A DNA stretch of 8,861 bases from Solirubrobacterales bacterium (GTDB lineage: Bacteria; Actinomycetota; Thermoleophilia; Solirubrobacterales; Solirubrobacteraceae): contig JACCYI010000335.1 in NCBI GenBank assembly GCA_013696535.1, forward strand, positions 1 through 8,861. Reading direction: 5' to 3'. Within the stretch, counting starts at the first letter, position 1, and each line of letters begins with the position of its first letter. The notes under the pieces are model-generated. The model saw only the letters and a program-made list of their open reading frames with translations. It was not told the origin of the DNA and did no database searches. The translations under genes and the position numbers were made by a program. This document shows positions 1 through 6,281 of the stretch, piece after piece.

Positions 1-322
1 GGGCGAGGGTCCGACACTCCTCGAGTGCGTGACGTACCGCCATCACGGCCACAACGAGGGCGAGGAAGCGTTCTCGGGCACCTACCGCCCCGAAGACGAG
101 ATCGAGGTATGGAAGGGCAAGGACCCGATCCCCGCGTTGCGCAAGCGGCTGGTGGAATGGGAAGTGATGACCGATGAGGAGGCCGACGCGATGGCCGACG
201 AGGAGCGCCAGGGCGTCGATGACGCCGTGACACGCGCTAAGCAGGACCCGTTCCCCGACCCTGACGACGCACTTCTGCACTCGTTCGCGGGCGTCGCCGT
301 CGCCTCCGGGAGGCCCGCATGA
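1..322 (+). CDS. E1 alpha subunit of a 2-oxoacid/acetoin dehydrogenase complex, C-terminal part (5' truncated by window edge)
   Basis: The reading frame is open from base 2 to the TGA at 320-322, giving the last 106 residues. The segment YRHHGHNEGE followed by TYRP, an acidic stretch and KDPI matches the C-terminal third of thiamine-diphosphate E1 alpha subunits, where 'Y(R)xxGH...YR...E(V/I)xxWKxxDPI' is conserved and the loop lies near the cofactor. Family members oxidise 2-oxoacids, or cleave acetoin, together with E1 beta and pass the acyl or hydroxyalkyl unit to lipoyl-E2 in the cytoplasm. The remaining residues (LRKRLVEW, EEADAMADEE, DPFPDPDD) form the usual C-terminal helix and the 'PFPDP' tail. 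The gene overlaps the next one by four bases (ATGA), as E1 alpha/beta pairs commonly do. The N-terminal half with the thiamine-diphosphate motif is outside the window, so substrate class (pyruvate, branched-chain, acetoin) cannot be set from this piece alone. Family assignment is secure. Confidence 0.93.
   Translation, partial: GEGPTLLECVTYRHHGHNEGEEAFSGTYRPEDEIEVWKGKDPIPALRKRLVEWEVMTDEEADAMADEERQGVDDAVTRAKQDPFPDPDDALLHSFAGVAVASGRPA
308..313 (+). promoter_or_regulatory. Ribosome binding site of the E1 beta gene
   Basis: GGGAGG ends five bases before the ATG at 319. It lies inside the last codons of the E1 alpha gene and supports the ATG that overlaps the E1 alpha stop as the true E1 beta start. 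Confidence 0.75.
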
Positions 323-1317
323 GCACGGACCGTCAGTTGTACTTCGTCAAGGCCATGTACGAGGGCCTGCGCGAGGCGATGCTCGAGGATGAGGCCGTCG
401 TGATCCTCGGCGAGGACGTCGATCGCTCCATCATCGGTGCCACGCGGGGTTTGATCGAGGAGTTCGGTGACCGCCGCATCGTCAACACCCCGATATCGGA
501 GGCCACGTTCTGCGGGGCCTGCGTGGGTGCTGCCGCCAACGGGATGAAGCCGGTGGTCGATCTGATGGTGGGGTCGTTCTTCTACGTAGCGATGGACCAG
601 GTGGCCAACCAGGCTGCGAAGCTGCCGTACATGTCCGGCGGTCAGTTCCAGCTCCCGATCGTGTACTTCACCGCGACCGGACCTTCGGGCTCGGCGGCGG
701 CGCAGCACTCGGAGAACCCGCACCCGATGCTGATGAACGTCGGAGGGCTGAAGGTGGTGATGCCCTCCGAGCCGGCCGATGCCAAGGGCTTGATGCTCGC
801 GGCGATCCGCGACCCCAACCCGGTTATCTACATGCAGGATGCCGTCCTCGGCGGGGTCAAAGGGCCGGTGCCCGAGGGTGCCTACGAGGTCCCGCTCGGG
901 GTGGCTGAAGTCAAGCGGGAGGGAACCGACGTCACCATCGTGGCGATCGGGGCGCTCGTGCGCCGCGCCTTGAAGGTCGCCGAGAAGCTCGAAGCCGAGG
1001 GTGTCTCGGTGGAGGTCGTCGATCCTCGCACGCTCGTGCCGCTCGACGAGGAGACGATCCTGGCGTCCGTCCGCAAGACGGGTCGCGTCGTCGTGTGCGA
1101 CAACGCCAAGCTGACCTGCAGCGCCGCCAGCGAGATCGCGGCCATCATCGCCGAGAAGGCGTTCGACTCGCTCAAGGCGGCCCCGAGGCGGGTGGCCTGG
1201 GAGAACGTGCCGGTGCCCTTCAGTCCCGTGCTCGAGTCGCGCGTGCTCGTCTCCGACGACGACATCCGCCGTGCGGTCATGGCCACCGTCGGCGAGCGGG
1301 TGGGAGATCCCGCCTGA
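319..1317 (+). CDS. E1 beta subunit, acetoin-dehydrogenase-like (transketolase pyrimidine-binding and C-terminal domains)
   Basis: Complete, 332 residues, the usual length for E1 beta. Visible family marks are GEDV (31-34), the TPISEA motif with the thiamine-binding glutamate at E61, and AAQHS (127-131) with the active-site-region histidine H130. GLKVVMPS (143-150), DAKGL (154-158) and a C-terminal transketolase domain from about 200 (EGTDVTIVAIG, VVDPRTLVPLD) follow. The tail is diagnostic: the cysteine-bearing TCSAASEIAA (266-275) and PVPFSPVLE (298-306) resemble acetoin dehydrogenase beta (AcoB) more than pyruvate or branched-chain E1 beta. Acetoin dehydrogenase cleaves acetoin to acetaldehyde and an acetyl group that ends on CoA. 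The gene is preceded by a strong GGGAGG and overlaps E1 alpha by ATGA and the lipoyl gene by one base (TGATG). Acetoin itself as substrate is only a guess; a related hydroxyketone or a 2-oxoacid is possible. Confidence 0.95.
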   Translation: MSTDRQLYFVKAMYEGLREAMLEDEAVVILGEDVDRSIIGATRGLIEEFGDRRIVNTPISEATFCGACVGAAANGMKPVVDLMVGSFFYVAMDQVANQAAKLPYMSGGQFQLPIVYFTATGPSGSAAAQHSENPHPMLMNVGGLKVVMPSEPADAKGLMLAAIRDPNPVIYMQDAVLGGVKGPVPEGAYEVPLGVAEVKREGTDVTIVAIGALVRRALKVAEKLEAEGVSVEVVDPRTLVPLDEETILASVRKTGRVVVCDNAKLTCSAASEIAAIIAEKAFDSLKAAPRRVAWENVPVPFSPVLESRVLVSDDDIRRAVMATVGERVGDPA

Positions 1318-1562
1318 TGGCCGTTGTCGACGTGACGTTGCCCAAGTGGGGCATGACGATGCAGGAAGGCACCGTGCAGGGCTGGCTCAAGCAGGTCGGC
1401 GACCCGGTGGCCGAAGGCGATGCGATCGCGGAAGTCGAGACGGAGAAGGCGATCGCCGAAGTCGAGGCCCCGGTGGGCGGCACACTCGTGGAGCTCCTGG
1501 TTGAGGGCGGGACGACCGTCGACGTGGGAACGGTGATAGCGCGCATCGAGGAATCGGCGTGA
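1317..1562 (+). CDS. Free-standing lipoyl (biotinyl-lipoyl attachment) domain protein
   Basis: An 81-residue protein consisting of one lipoyl domain and nothing else. The ATG shares its first base with the E1 beta TGA, and GGGAG at 1302-1306 can serve as its ribosome binding site; longer versions of this frame only read through E1 beta. The start LPKWGMTMQEG, the lipoylation hairpin EVETEKA with the acceptor lysine at K44, and the matching half-barrel EVEAPVGGTL are exactly those of E2 N-termini, with 'PKWGMTM' typical of the acetoin-dehydrogenase type. It should carry the lipoyl arm that shuttles the acyl group from E1 to the acyltransferase. In normal E2 proteins this domain is joined by a linker and a subunit-binding domain to the catalytic domain; here the catalytic domain is a separate gene at 3064-3759. 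An alternative role as a general small lipoyl carrier is less likely given the operon. Confidence 0.93.
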   Translation: MAVVDVTLPKWGMTMQEGTVQGWLKQVGDPVAEGDAIAEVETEKAIAEVEAPVGGTLVELLVEGGTTVDVGTVIARIEESA

Positions 1563-2344
1563 CAGACCTGCTCGCCGGCCGCGTCGCGTTCGTGACCGGT
1601 GGCGCCCGAGGCATCGGCTTGGGCGTGGCGCGCGGTCTCGCGTCGGAGGGTGCGGCCGTGATGGTGGCCGACATCGACGCGACGGCATGCGAGGCGGCCG
1701 CGGATGAGCTGCGTTCGGCGGGTGCGCAGGCCGAGGCGGTCGGCGTGGACGTGACGGACGAGGCGTCGCTCCGGTCGGCGGCCGACAGCTGCCTCGCGCG
1801 ATTCGGCCGCATCGACGCCGTGATCGCCAATGCGGGGATAGCGCCGCTCGCCCCGTTGCTGGACACCCGCGCGGCGGACTTCCGCCGCACGATCGAGGTC
1901 AATCTGACGGGCACCTTCCTCACCCTGCGCGAGTTCGGACGCCGGCTGGTGGATCAAGGCCAGGGAGGCAGCATGGTCGTGTCGTCTTCGCTGTTCGGCC
2001 TGCGCGGCGGCCGGGAGAACACGGCGTATTCCGCCTCGAAGTTCGGCGTGATCGGCGTGGTGCAATGCGCCGCCGCCGAGCTCGCCGAGCACGACATCGT
2101 CGTCAACGCCGTCTGCCCGGGGCAGGTCAACACGGCGCTGATGGACAAGCTGTGCGACGAGCGGGCGGCCCTCTCCGGTCGCACGCCGGGTGATGTCCGC
2201 GCCGCCATGACCAGCGGCGTGCCCCTTGGCCGGTTCGCCGAGATCGACGAGCTGGCTCACACGTACGTCTTCCTCGCCTCGCCGATGGCGCGCTACACGA
2301 CGGGACAGAGCCTCGTCGTGGACGGAGGCATGCAGGTCGCATGA
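1559..2344 (+). CDS. Short-chain dehydrogenase/reductase (classical SDR, NAD-type)
   Basis: Complete, 261 residues, GTG start overlapping the lipoyl gene stop (GTGA), with GAGGA six bases upstream. Classical SDR features are all present: the nucleotide loop TGGARGIG (13-20), an acidic residue after strand 2 (D38 in MVADID) suggesting NAD(H) over NADP(H), NAG (91-93), and the tetrad N115, S144, Y157, K161 in YSASK. PGQVNT (188-193) and a C-terminal TGQSLVVDGGMQ (248-259) follow. The enzyme should interconvert a secondary alcohol and a ketone in the cytoplasm. Its position inside an acetoin-dehydrogenase-like operon suggests that it makes the keto compound used by E1, for example by oxidising a vicinal diol or hydroxy acid, but the substrate is not readable. 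A close paralogue lies at 7522-8308 and is frameshifted. The gene overlaps the following regulator by ATGA. Confidence 0.95.
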   Translation: MTDLLAGRVAFVTGGARGIGLGVARGLASEGAAVMVADIDATACEAAADELRSAGAQAEAVGVDVTDEASLRSAADSCLARFGRIDAVIANAGIAPLAPLLDTRAADFRRTIEVNLTGTFLTLREFGRRLVDQGQGGSMVVSSSLFGLRGGRENTAYSASKFGVIGVVQCAAAELAEHDIVVNAVCPGQVNTALMDKLCDERAALSGRTPGDVRAAMTSGVPLGRFAEIDELAHTYVFLASPMARYTTGQSLVVDGGMQVA

Positions 2345-3045
2345 CTCGGGTGTCGACAGTGGACGACCTTGCGACCAAGATCTCGGCGGCGATTATGACC
2401 GGCGAGCTTCCCGTGGGGATGTGGTTGCGCCAGGAGGCGCTGGCGGAGACGTTCGGCGTGAGCCGCCAGCCGATCCGCGAGGCACTGCGCCAGGTCCAGG
2501 CGAGCGGCATGGTGCAGGTCTTCCCACACCGCGGCGCGCTCGTGCGAGGCCCCTCGCCACGCGATATCCGTGAGGCATACCTCGTGCGAAGCGAGCTTGA
2601 AGGGCTCGCGGCCGAACTCGCGAGCGCCAACCGCACCCCGGAGTCGCTCGAGCGATTGTGGCGCGCGGAGGAGGCCTTCCGCCAGACCGCCGCGTCGGCG
2701 CTCGAGCTGACGCTGGGCGACGACGTGCGCGGCGACTACGGCTGGGGGCACGCCAATGACATGTTCCACTACGCCGTCCTCGACGCCGCCGACGTGCCGG
2801 TCCTGCGCCGCACGATCGAGGATCTGCATCGGGTCGTCCCGCGCAACCTCACCTGGTCGGCGATCCGCAACCGCCGGCTGCTCGAGGAGAACGTGCGTCA
2901 GCACGAGGCCGTGCGGGCCGCGATCGAGAGCGGTGACGCGGCCGCCGCGCGGGCGACCATGGCAGGCCACATCAAGCGATCCGGCGATCTGATCGCCGAG
3001 TGGTTCGAGAAGCGCCAGCGCGAGGACGGCGCCGGCAGCGCCTAA
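2341..3045 (+). CDS. GntR-family transcriptional regulator with FCD ligand domain
   Basis: Complete, 234 residues. The N-terminal winged helix-turn-helix spans about residues 8-72: LATKISAAIMTGELPVG, then LAETFGVSRQPIREALRQVQ (34-53, recognition helix) and the wing VFPHRGALVRG (60-70). The C-terminal all-helical FCD domain shows the expected metal-ligand pattern: D140 and H143 in NDMFH, H188 in RQHEAV, and H210 in AGHIKR. FCD regulators bind a small carboxylate-like effector and are usually local repressors of catabolic operons. The gene sits between the two halves of the split E2 and overlaps the upstream SDR by four bases, so it is transcribed with the operon. Short palindromes TGGATCCA at 7467, 8357 and 8379 are plausible targets (inference). 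The effector is unknown. A TAA stop and an 18-base gap separate it from the next gene, the only real gap in this operon. Confidence 0.94.
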   Translation: MTRVSTVDDLATKISAAIMTGELPVGMWLRQEALAETFGVSRQPIREALRQVQASGMVQVFPHRGALVRGPSPRDIREAYLVRSELEGLAAELASANRTPESLERLWRAEEAFRQTAASALELTLGDDVRGDYGWGHANDMFHYAVLDAADVPVLRRTIEDLHRVVPRNLTWSAIRNRRLLEENVRQHEAVRAAIESGDAAAARATMAGHIKRSGDLIAEWFEKRQREDGAGSA

Positions 3046-3049
3046 CGAC

Positions 3050-3054
3050 GGGAG
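3050..3054 (+). promoter_or_regulatory. Ribosome binding site of the E2 catalytic-domain gene
   Basis: GGGAG in the 18-base gap after the regulator, nine bases before the ATG at 3064. It fixes the start of a gene that begins directly at the catalytic domain, so the missing N-terminal domains are not caused by a misplaced start. The preceding in-frame sequence belongs to the regulator gene in another frame. Confidence 0.7.
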
Positions 3055-3063
3055 ATCCTTCAC

Positions 3064-3759
3064 ATGACCGAGATGACGGGCGAGCGCGTGCAACGCGTGC
3101 CGCTCAACCGCATTCGCAGGGCGACTGCACGCGCGATGACCGCCAGCGCCGCAGTCCCCCAGTTCACCCTCGATCGCTCCGTGCGCGTCGACGCGCTGAT
3201 GCAGCTGCGCGAGCGGCGGCGAGCCGCGGGCCAGGACGGGAGCGTCAGCGATCTGATCACCGCGGCCGTGGCGGCCGCCCTGCGCCGGCATCCCGACGTC
3301 AACGCCAGCTTCGACGGCGACGCGATCGTTCGGCACGAGCAGATCAACGTGGGTCTCGCAATCGCGCTCGAGGACGGACTCGTCGTGGCGGCGATCCATG
3401 ATGCCGACACCCACAGCGTGTCCGACCTGGCTGCGGAGCGGCGGCGGCTCGACGCGGCGGCCAGAGCGGGCCGGCTGCGACCGGAGGAGACGATGGACTC
3501 GACGTTCACCATCTCGAACCTGGGACCGCTGGAGATCGACCGCTTCCAGGCGGTAGTGGTTCCCCCCCAGGCTGCCATCCTGGCCGTCGGAGCGGCACGG
3601 CCGGCGCTCGTCCCGGGGTCTGATCCGCCGGTGTGGGGCCGCGCGATGGCGCTGACCGTCACGTGCGACCACCGCGTGCTCGACGGCGCTCCAGCCGCGC
3701 GCTTTCTCGCGACGGTGACCGACTCGCTCGAGTCGCCGGACTGGCTGGCGGATCGATGA
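3064..3759 (+). CDS. Free-standing 2-oxoacid dehydrogenase acyltransferase (E2) catalytic domain
   Basis: Complete, 231 residues, about half the length of an ordinary E2 (400 or more). It begins almost at once with the catalytic-domain start VPLNRIRRATARAM (12-25). VPQFTL (31-36), ITAAVAAAL (65-73), NVGLAIALEDGLVV (95-108), TFTISNLG (147-154) and PPQAAILAVG (167-176) follow. The active-site block is CDHRVLDG (201-208), with catalytic H203 and D207. The enzyme transfers the acyl group from the lipoyl arm to CoA and, in the family, forms the 24- or 60-subunit core. There is no lipoyl domain and no peripheral-subunit-binding domain; the lipoyl domain is encoded separately at 1317-1562. How E1 and E3 dock on this core is therefore unclear. 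The gene has its own GGGAG ribosome binding site and overlaps the next gene by ATGA. The chloramphenicol-acetyltransferase-like fold is certain; the acyl substrate is not. Confidence 0.94.
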   Translation: MTEMTGERVQRVPLNRIRRATARAMTASAAVPQFTLDRSVRVDALMQLRERRRAAGQDGSVSDLITAAVAAALRRHPDVNASFDGDAIVRHEQINVGLAIALEDGLVVAAIHDADTHSVSDLAAERRRLDAAARAGRLRPEETMDSTFTISNLGPLEIDRFQAVVVPPQAAILAVGAARPALVPGSDPPVWGRAMALTVTCDHRVLDGAPAARFLATVTDSLESPDWLADR

Positions 3760-4187
3760 TGGACGGTGTGCTGAGGCGTGCGGACGTCGGCCTCGACCTC
3801 GCGGAGCGCATCGTGGCCGGCACCCGGCTCGAGGCGGCCGGCCGCGGGGTGGCGATGGGCATCGCCGTGGTGGACCGCGGCGGTCTCCCGATCATGACCG
3901 CCCGCATGGACGGTGCGCAGATTCCGGCGGTCGACCTCGCAGTAGACAAGGCCTACACCGCGGTGGCGTTCGGGGCACCGACCGAGGCGTGGGCGCAGAG
4001 CACCGCTCCAGGCGGCTCGGACTGGGGACTCAGCACGGCGCTCGCGGGCCGCATTGTGGTCATCGCAGGGGGGTTGCCGATCCTGGTGGACGGAGAGCTG
4101 GCGGGTGCCGTCGGCGTCTCAGGCGCGGCGGCGCCGGTCGATCGGGCCTGCGCCGAGGCCGGGCTACGGGCTGCCGGGCTCGGATGA
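3756..4187 (+). CDS. GlcG/HbpS-family (DUF336) protein
   Basis: 143 residues, the normal size for the family. The start overlaps the E2 stop (ATGA), with a second in-frame ATG immediately after. Family marks are MGIAVVDRGGLPIMTARMDG (34-53), KAYTAV (65-70), and the C-terminal GGLPILVDGELAGAVGVSG (105-123) followed by D129 in VDRACAEAG. The family includes GlcG of glycolate operons, the PduO C-terminal domain and secreted haem-binding HbpS. Bacterial members often sit beside catabolic oxidoreductases without a proven reaction. No signal peptide is visible, so this one is probably cytoplasmic and not an HbpS-like secreted sensor part. Translational coupling to the E2 domain suggests a role with the complex, perhaps as an accessory or metabolite-binding protein (inference). 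Family assignment is strong; function is unknown. Confidence 0.88.
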   Translation: MMDGVLRRADVGLDLAERIVAGTRLEAAGRGVAMGIAVVDRGGLPIMTARMDGAQIPAVDLAVDKAYTAVAFGAPTEAWAQSTAPGGSDWGLSTALAGRIVVIAGGLPILVDGELAGAVGVSGAAAPVDRACAEAGLRAAGLG

Positions 4188-4969
4188 CGCCCGCGTCATG
4201 CCGGCGCATCTACTGCATGACGCTCGGCCACGAGTACTCGCCGCGCTGGATCTCCCTCCAGGACGGCGGCGATCGTGTCCTGCGGCTCCCCATCACCGCG
4301 GTCGTTGCGTTCACCGATGACGGGCCGTGGCTTCTCGAGACCGGGATCGCCGGCGAGCACGTCCGCGATCCGCAGCCGACAGCGGCGATCTACGCGTTCG
4401 GTGCCCCCGAGGCGGGGACCGGCGGTGAGCCGCTCCTGGACTCGCTCGCCCAGTGTGGCATGGGCGCAGGCGACGTCGTGGGTGTCGCGGTCAGCCACCT
4501 GCACATCGACCACACGGGCGGCCTGCGCCATTTCGAAGCCGGACCACCGATCGCGGTGCAGGGGCGCGAGCTCGAGTTCGCCACCTCGAAGGCAGGCGTG
4601 GAGGAGGCCTACTGGCGCCCGGACTACACGGGGCGGGCGCTGCACTGGCAGGAGCTCGACGGAGACGGCCCCATCGCCCCCGGGGTCGACGCCATCTTCA
4701 CGCCGGGGCACGCGCCGGGACACATGTCCTACCGGGTCCGAACGCGGGACTCGGGGACGTGGATCTTCGCCGTGGACGCCATCGACCTTCAGGAGAACAT
4801 CGACGAGGACATGCCGATCGGCTGGTCGGCGGACCCCGCCGACGCGCCGAAGCGGCGCGGCTCGCACGACAAGCTGGTGCGCTTGGCGGCCGACGAGGGA
4901 GCCCGCCTCGTCCCCGGGCACTGCCCGCGCATCTGGCCGGCCCTGCGCCGGCCACCCGCCCACTACTGA
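4184..4969 (+). CDS. Metallo-beta-lactamase-fold hydrolase, lactonase-like
   Basis: 261 residues, starting at an ATG that overlaps the preceding stop (ATGA). A later in-frame ATG at 4217 would remove part of the first beta strand (RRIYCMTLGHEY), so the earlier start is preferred. The dinuclear-zinc signature is complete: HLHIDH (105-110), TPGHAPGH (173-180), a bridging aspartate D198 in FAVDAID, and a last histidine H246 in VPGHCPRIW. The layout, with SHDK at 227-230 and a short 'VPGH' end, resembles the N-acyl-homoserine-lactonase group of MBL proteins, which hydrolyse lactone rings. Broad promiscuity in this fold makes an ester, thioester or other lactone equally possible. It is the last gene of the plus-strand operon. 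Its stop at 4967-4969 overlaps the tail of the convergent amidohydrolase gene. No signal peptide is seen, so it should be cytoplasmic. A quorum-quenching role is not supported by the surroundings; a catabolic step is more likely. Confidence 0.88.
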   Translation: MTPASCRRIYCMTLGHEYSPRWISLQDGGDRVLRLPITAVVAFTDDGPWLLETGIAGEHVRDPQPTAAIYAFGAPEAGTGGEPLLDSLAQCGMGAGDVVGVAVSHLHIDHTGGLRHFEAGPPIAVQGRELEFATSKAGVEEAYWRPDYTGRALHWQELDGDGPIAPGVDAIFTPGHAPGHMSYRVRTRDSGTWIFAVDAIDLQENIDEDMPIGWSADPADAPKRRGSHDKLVRLAADEGARLVPGHCPRIWPALRRPPAHY

Positions 4970-6270
4970 GGCAGGCCCACCGGGATTCCCGATACGAGCA
5001 CGTTCCGGATGTCTGAGAGCGCGCCCGGGGCTGAGACGGCGATGTCGGCGACCTGGCCCTCGACGAGCGTGCCGCGCTGCGGCGCCATGCCCGGGAGCGC
5101 GTCGGCCACCGCTCCCGTGACCATGCGGACGCCCGCCTCGAGCGCCAGCGCGCCCGCCTGTGCCGCCTTCTCGACCACGAGGAGCATGGGATCCCAGAAG
5201 CCGCCGGCGTAGTCCGTCGAGATGAGATCCACACAGCCCGACGCCAGCAGCGCCAGCGTCACGTCGGGAGTCGGATGGAATTCGCGCCCGCCCCAGGCGT
5301 CGCCACTCATGATGTCCACCCTGGCGCCCCGCGCCTTGAGCTCCCGGGCGTGCGCAACGGCGAGGTCAGGATCGTGGATCTGGAAGTTGGAATGTGCGGC
5401 GATCAAGCGCGGGCCCAGGTGCTCGGCCGCCTCCAGGGCGAGCTCATAGGTGCCGGGCGTGTGATGGAGGATCACCGGGACACCGGGATGGTCGTCGGCT
5501 GCGGCGAGCCCCTCACGGCACGCCGTCTCCGCTTGGGCCTGCCATCGCACCGTCTCGGCCACCACTGCCACGAAGCGCTCGGCGTACGTGGCGGGCGCGC
5601 CGGCGCCGGTCAGCGTCGCCCGCAGGCCCTCCGTGTCACCGGCCTCGCTGAGGAGCCGCAGTTCGCGCGCCTGGTCCTGTGACAGGCTGATTCCGAGCTC
5701 GCGCCGGAAAGCGAGCGGGATGAGGGTGTAGTCAGCCCAATGGGCGTCGACGCCCGGCCCGATCTCGCCGATGGCCACCGCGCCCCGTCGCAGCTGCTCG
5801 TCCAGCGTCGTGTGATGGCGCGAAGCGATGCCCCCGAGCGGGAACGGGCCGTCCACCGTCCACTCATAGTGCTTGGGCGTCTGAAGTACCGAGACGAGTA
5901 CCGTCAGGCCGGGAAACCGGCTGGCCGCCACGGCCTCCTCCACGAGCGCGAAGCCGTCGACGTTGCAGGCGCGAGTGACCCCCTGATGCAGCAGCGTCTC
6001 GCAATTCGTCCGCACGCGCTCGTCGGTCAGGGGCGGCTCTCCGGAGATCATCAGCGGGCCGCGGGTGAGCCCGTGGACGTGATGATTGAGGACTCCGGGC
6101 ACGACGTAGCCGTCCCGGGCGTCGATGATCCGGTCCGCGCGGTCGTAATACGGAGCAGGACGGTCGACCACGCCGGCGATCAGGTGGTCCTCGACGATGA
6201 CCGATGCGCGCTCTCGCACCGGGCCTCCGGTGCCGTCTACCACGGTTGCGTTGCGAATGAGGGTGCGCAT
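4963..6270 (-). CDS. Metal-dependent amidohydrolase-superfamily enzyme
   Basis: 435 residues, ATG at 6270, TAG at 4963. The N-terminal beta-sandwich strand LIRNATVVDGTGGPV (4-18) and the C-terminal KxG-like end EGQVADIAVSAPG (404-416) are the usual small domain. The TIM-barrel metal ligands can be placed: HHVHG (63-67, HxH at H64/H66), a glutamate E169 in AIGEIGPG where many relatives have a carboxylated lysine, H269 or H270 in VILHH, H293 in AAHSN, and D353 in STDYAGG. Such enzymes hydrolyse C-N, C-O or P-O bonds of cyclic amides, lactones or amidated substrates. No subfamily name can be given safely. It is the last gene of the minus-strand operon, 11 bases after the VOC gene; no clear ribosome binding site is visible, so coupled translation is likely. 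Its 3' end overlaps the convergent MBL gene by seven bases. Confidence 0.88.
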   Translation of the reverse strand: MRTLIRNATVVDGTGGPVRERASVIVEDHLIAGVVDRPAPYYDRADRIIDARDGYVVPGVLNHHVHGLTRGPLMISGEPPLTDERVRTNCETLLHQGVTRACNVDGFALVEEAVAASRFPGLTVLVSVLQTPKHYEWTVDGPFPLGGIASRHHTTLDEQLRRGAVAIGEIGPGVDAHWADYTLIPLAFRRELGISLSQDQARELRLLSEAGDTEGLRATLTGAGAPATYAERFVAVVAETVRWQAQAETACREGLAAADDHPGVPVILHHTPGTYELALEAAEHLGPRLIAAHSNFQIHDPDLAVAHARELKARGARVDIMSGDAWGGREFHPTPDVTLALLASGCVDLISTDYAGGFWDPMLLVVEKAAQAGALALEAGVRMVTGAVADALPGMAPQRGTLVEGQVADIAVSAPGALSDIRNVLVSGIPVGLPQ

Positions 6271-6281
6271 CGCGCGGAAGC

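Noticed and set aside
2293..3672. Minus-strand open frame of 459 codons, the longest in the window
   Set aside because: It is antisense to the well-supported GntR and E2 genes, has no domain pattern and has a composition rich in Arg, His and Gly, typical of a GC-rich shadow frame.
4275..5120. Plus-strand frames overlapping the MBL gene and the amidohydrolase end
   Set aside because: Ser/Arg/Pro-rich translation without motifs, in a different frame from the gene with the complete HxHxDH site.
5187..5195. GGGATCCC palindrome similar to the operator core
   Set aside because: It is inside the amidohydrolase coding region, lacks the TGG...CCA half-sites, and is explained by codons.
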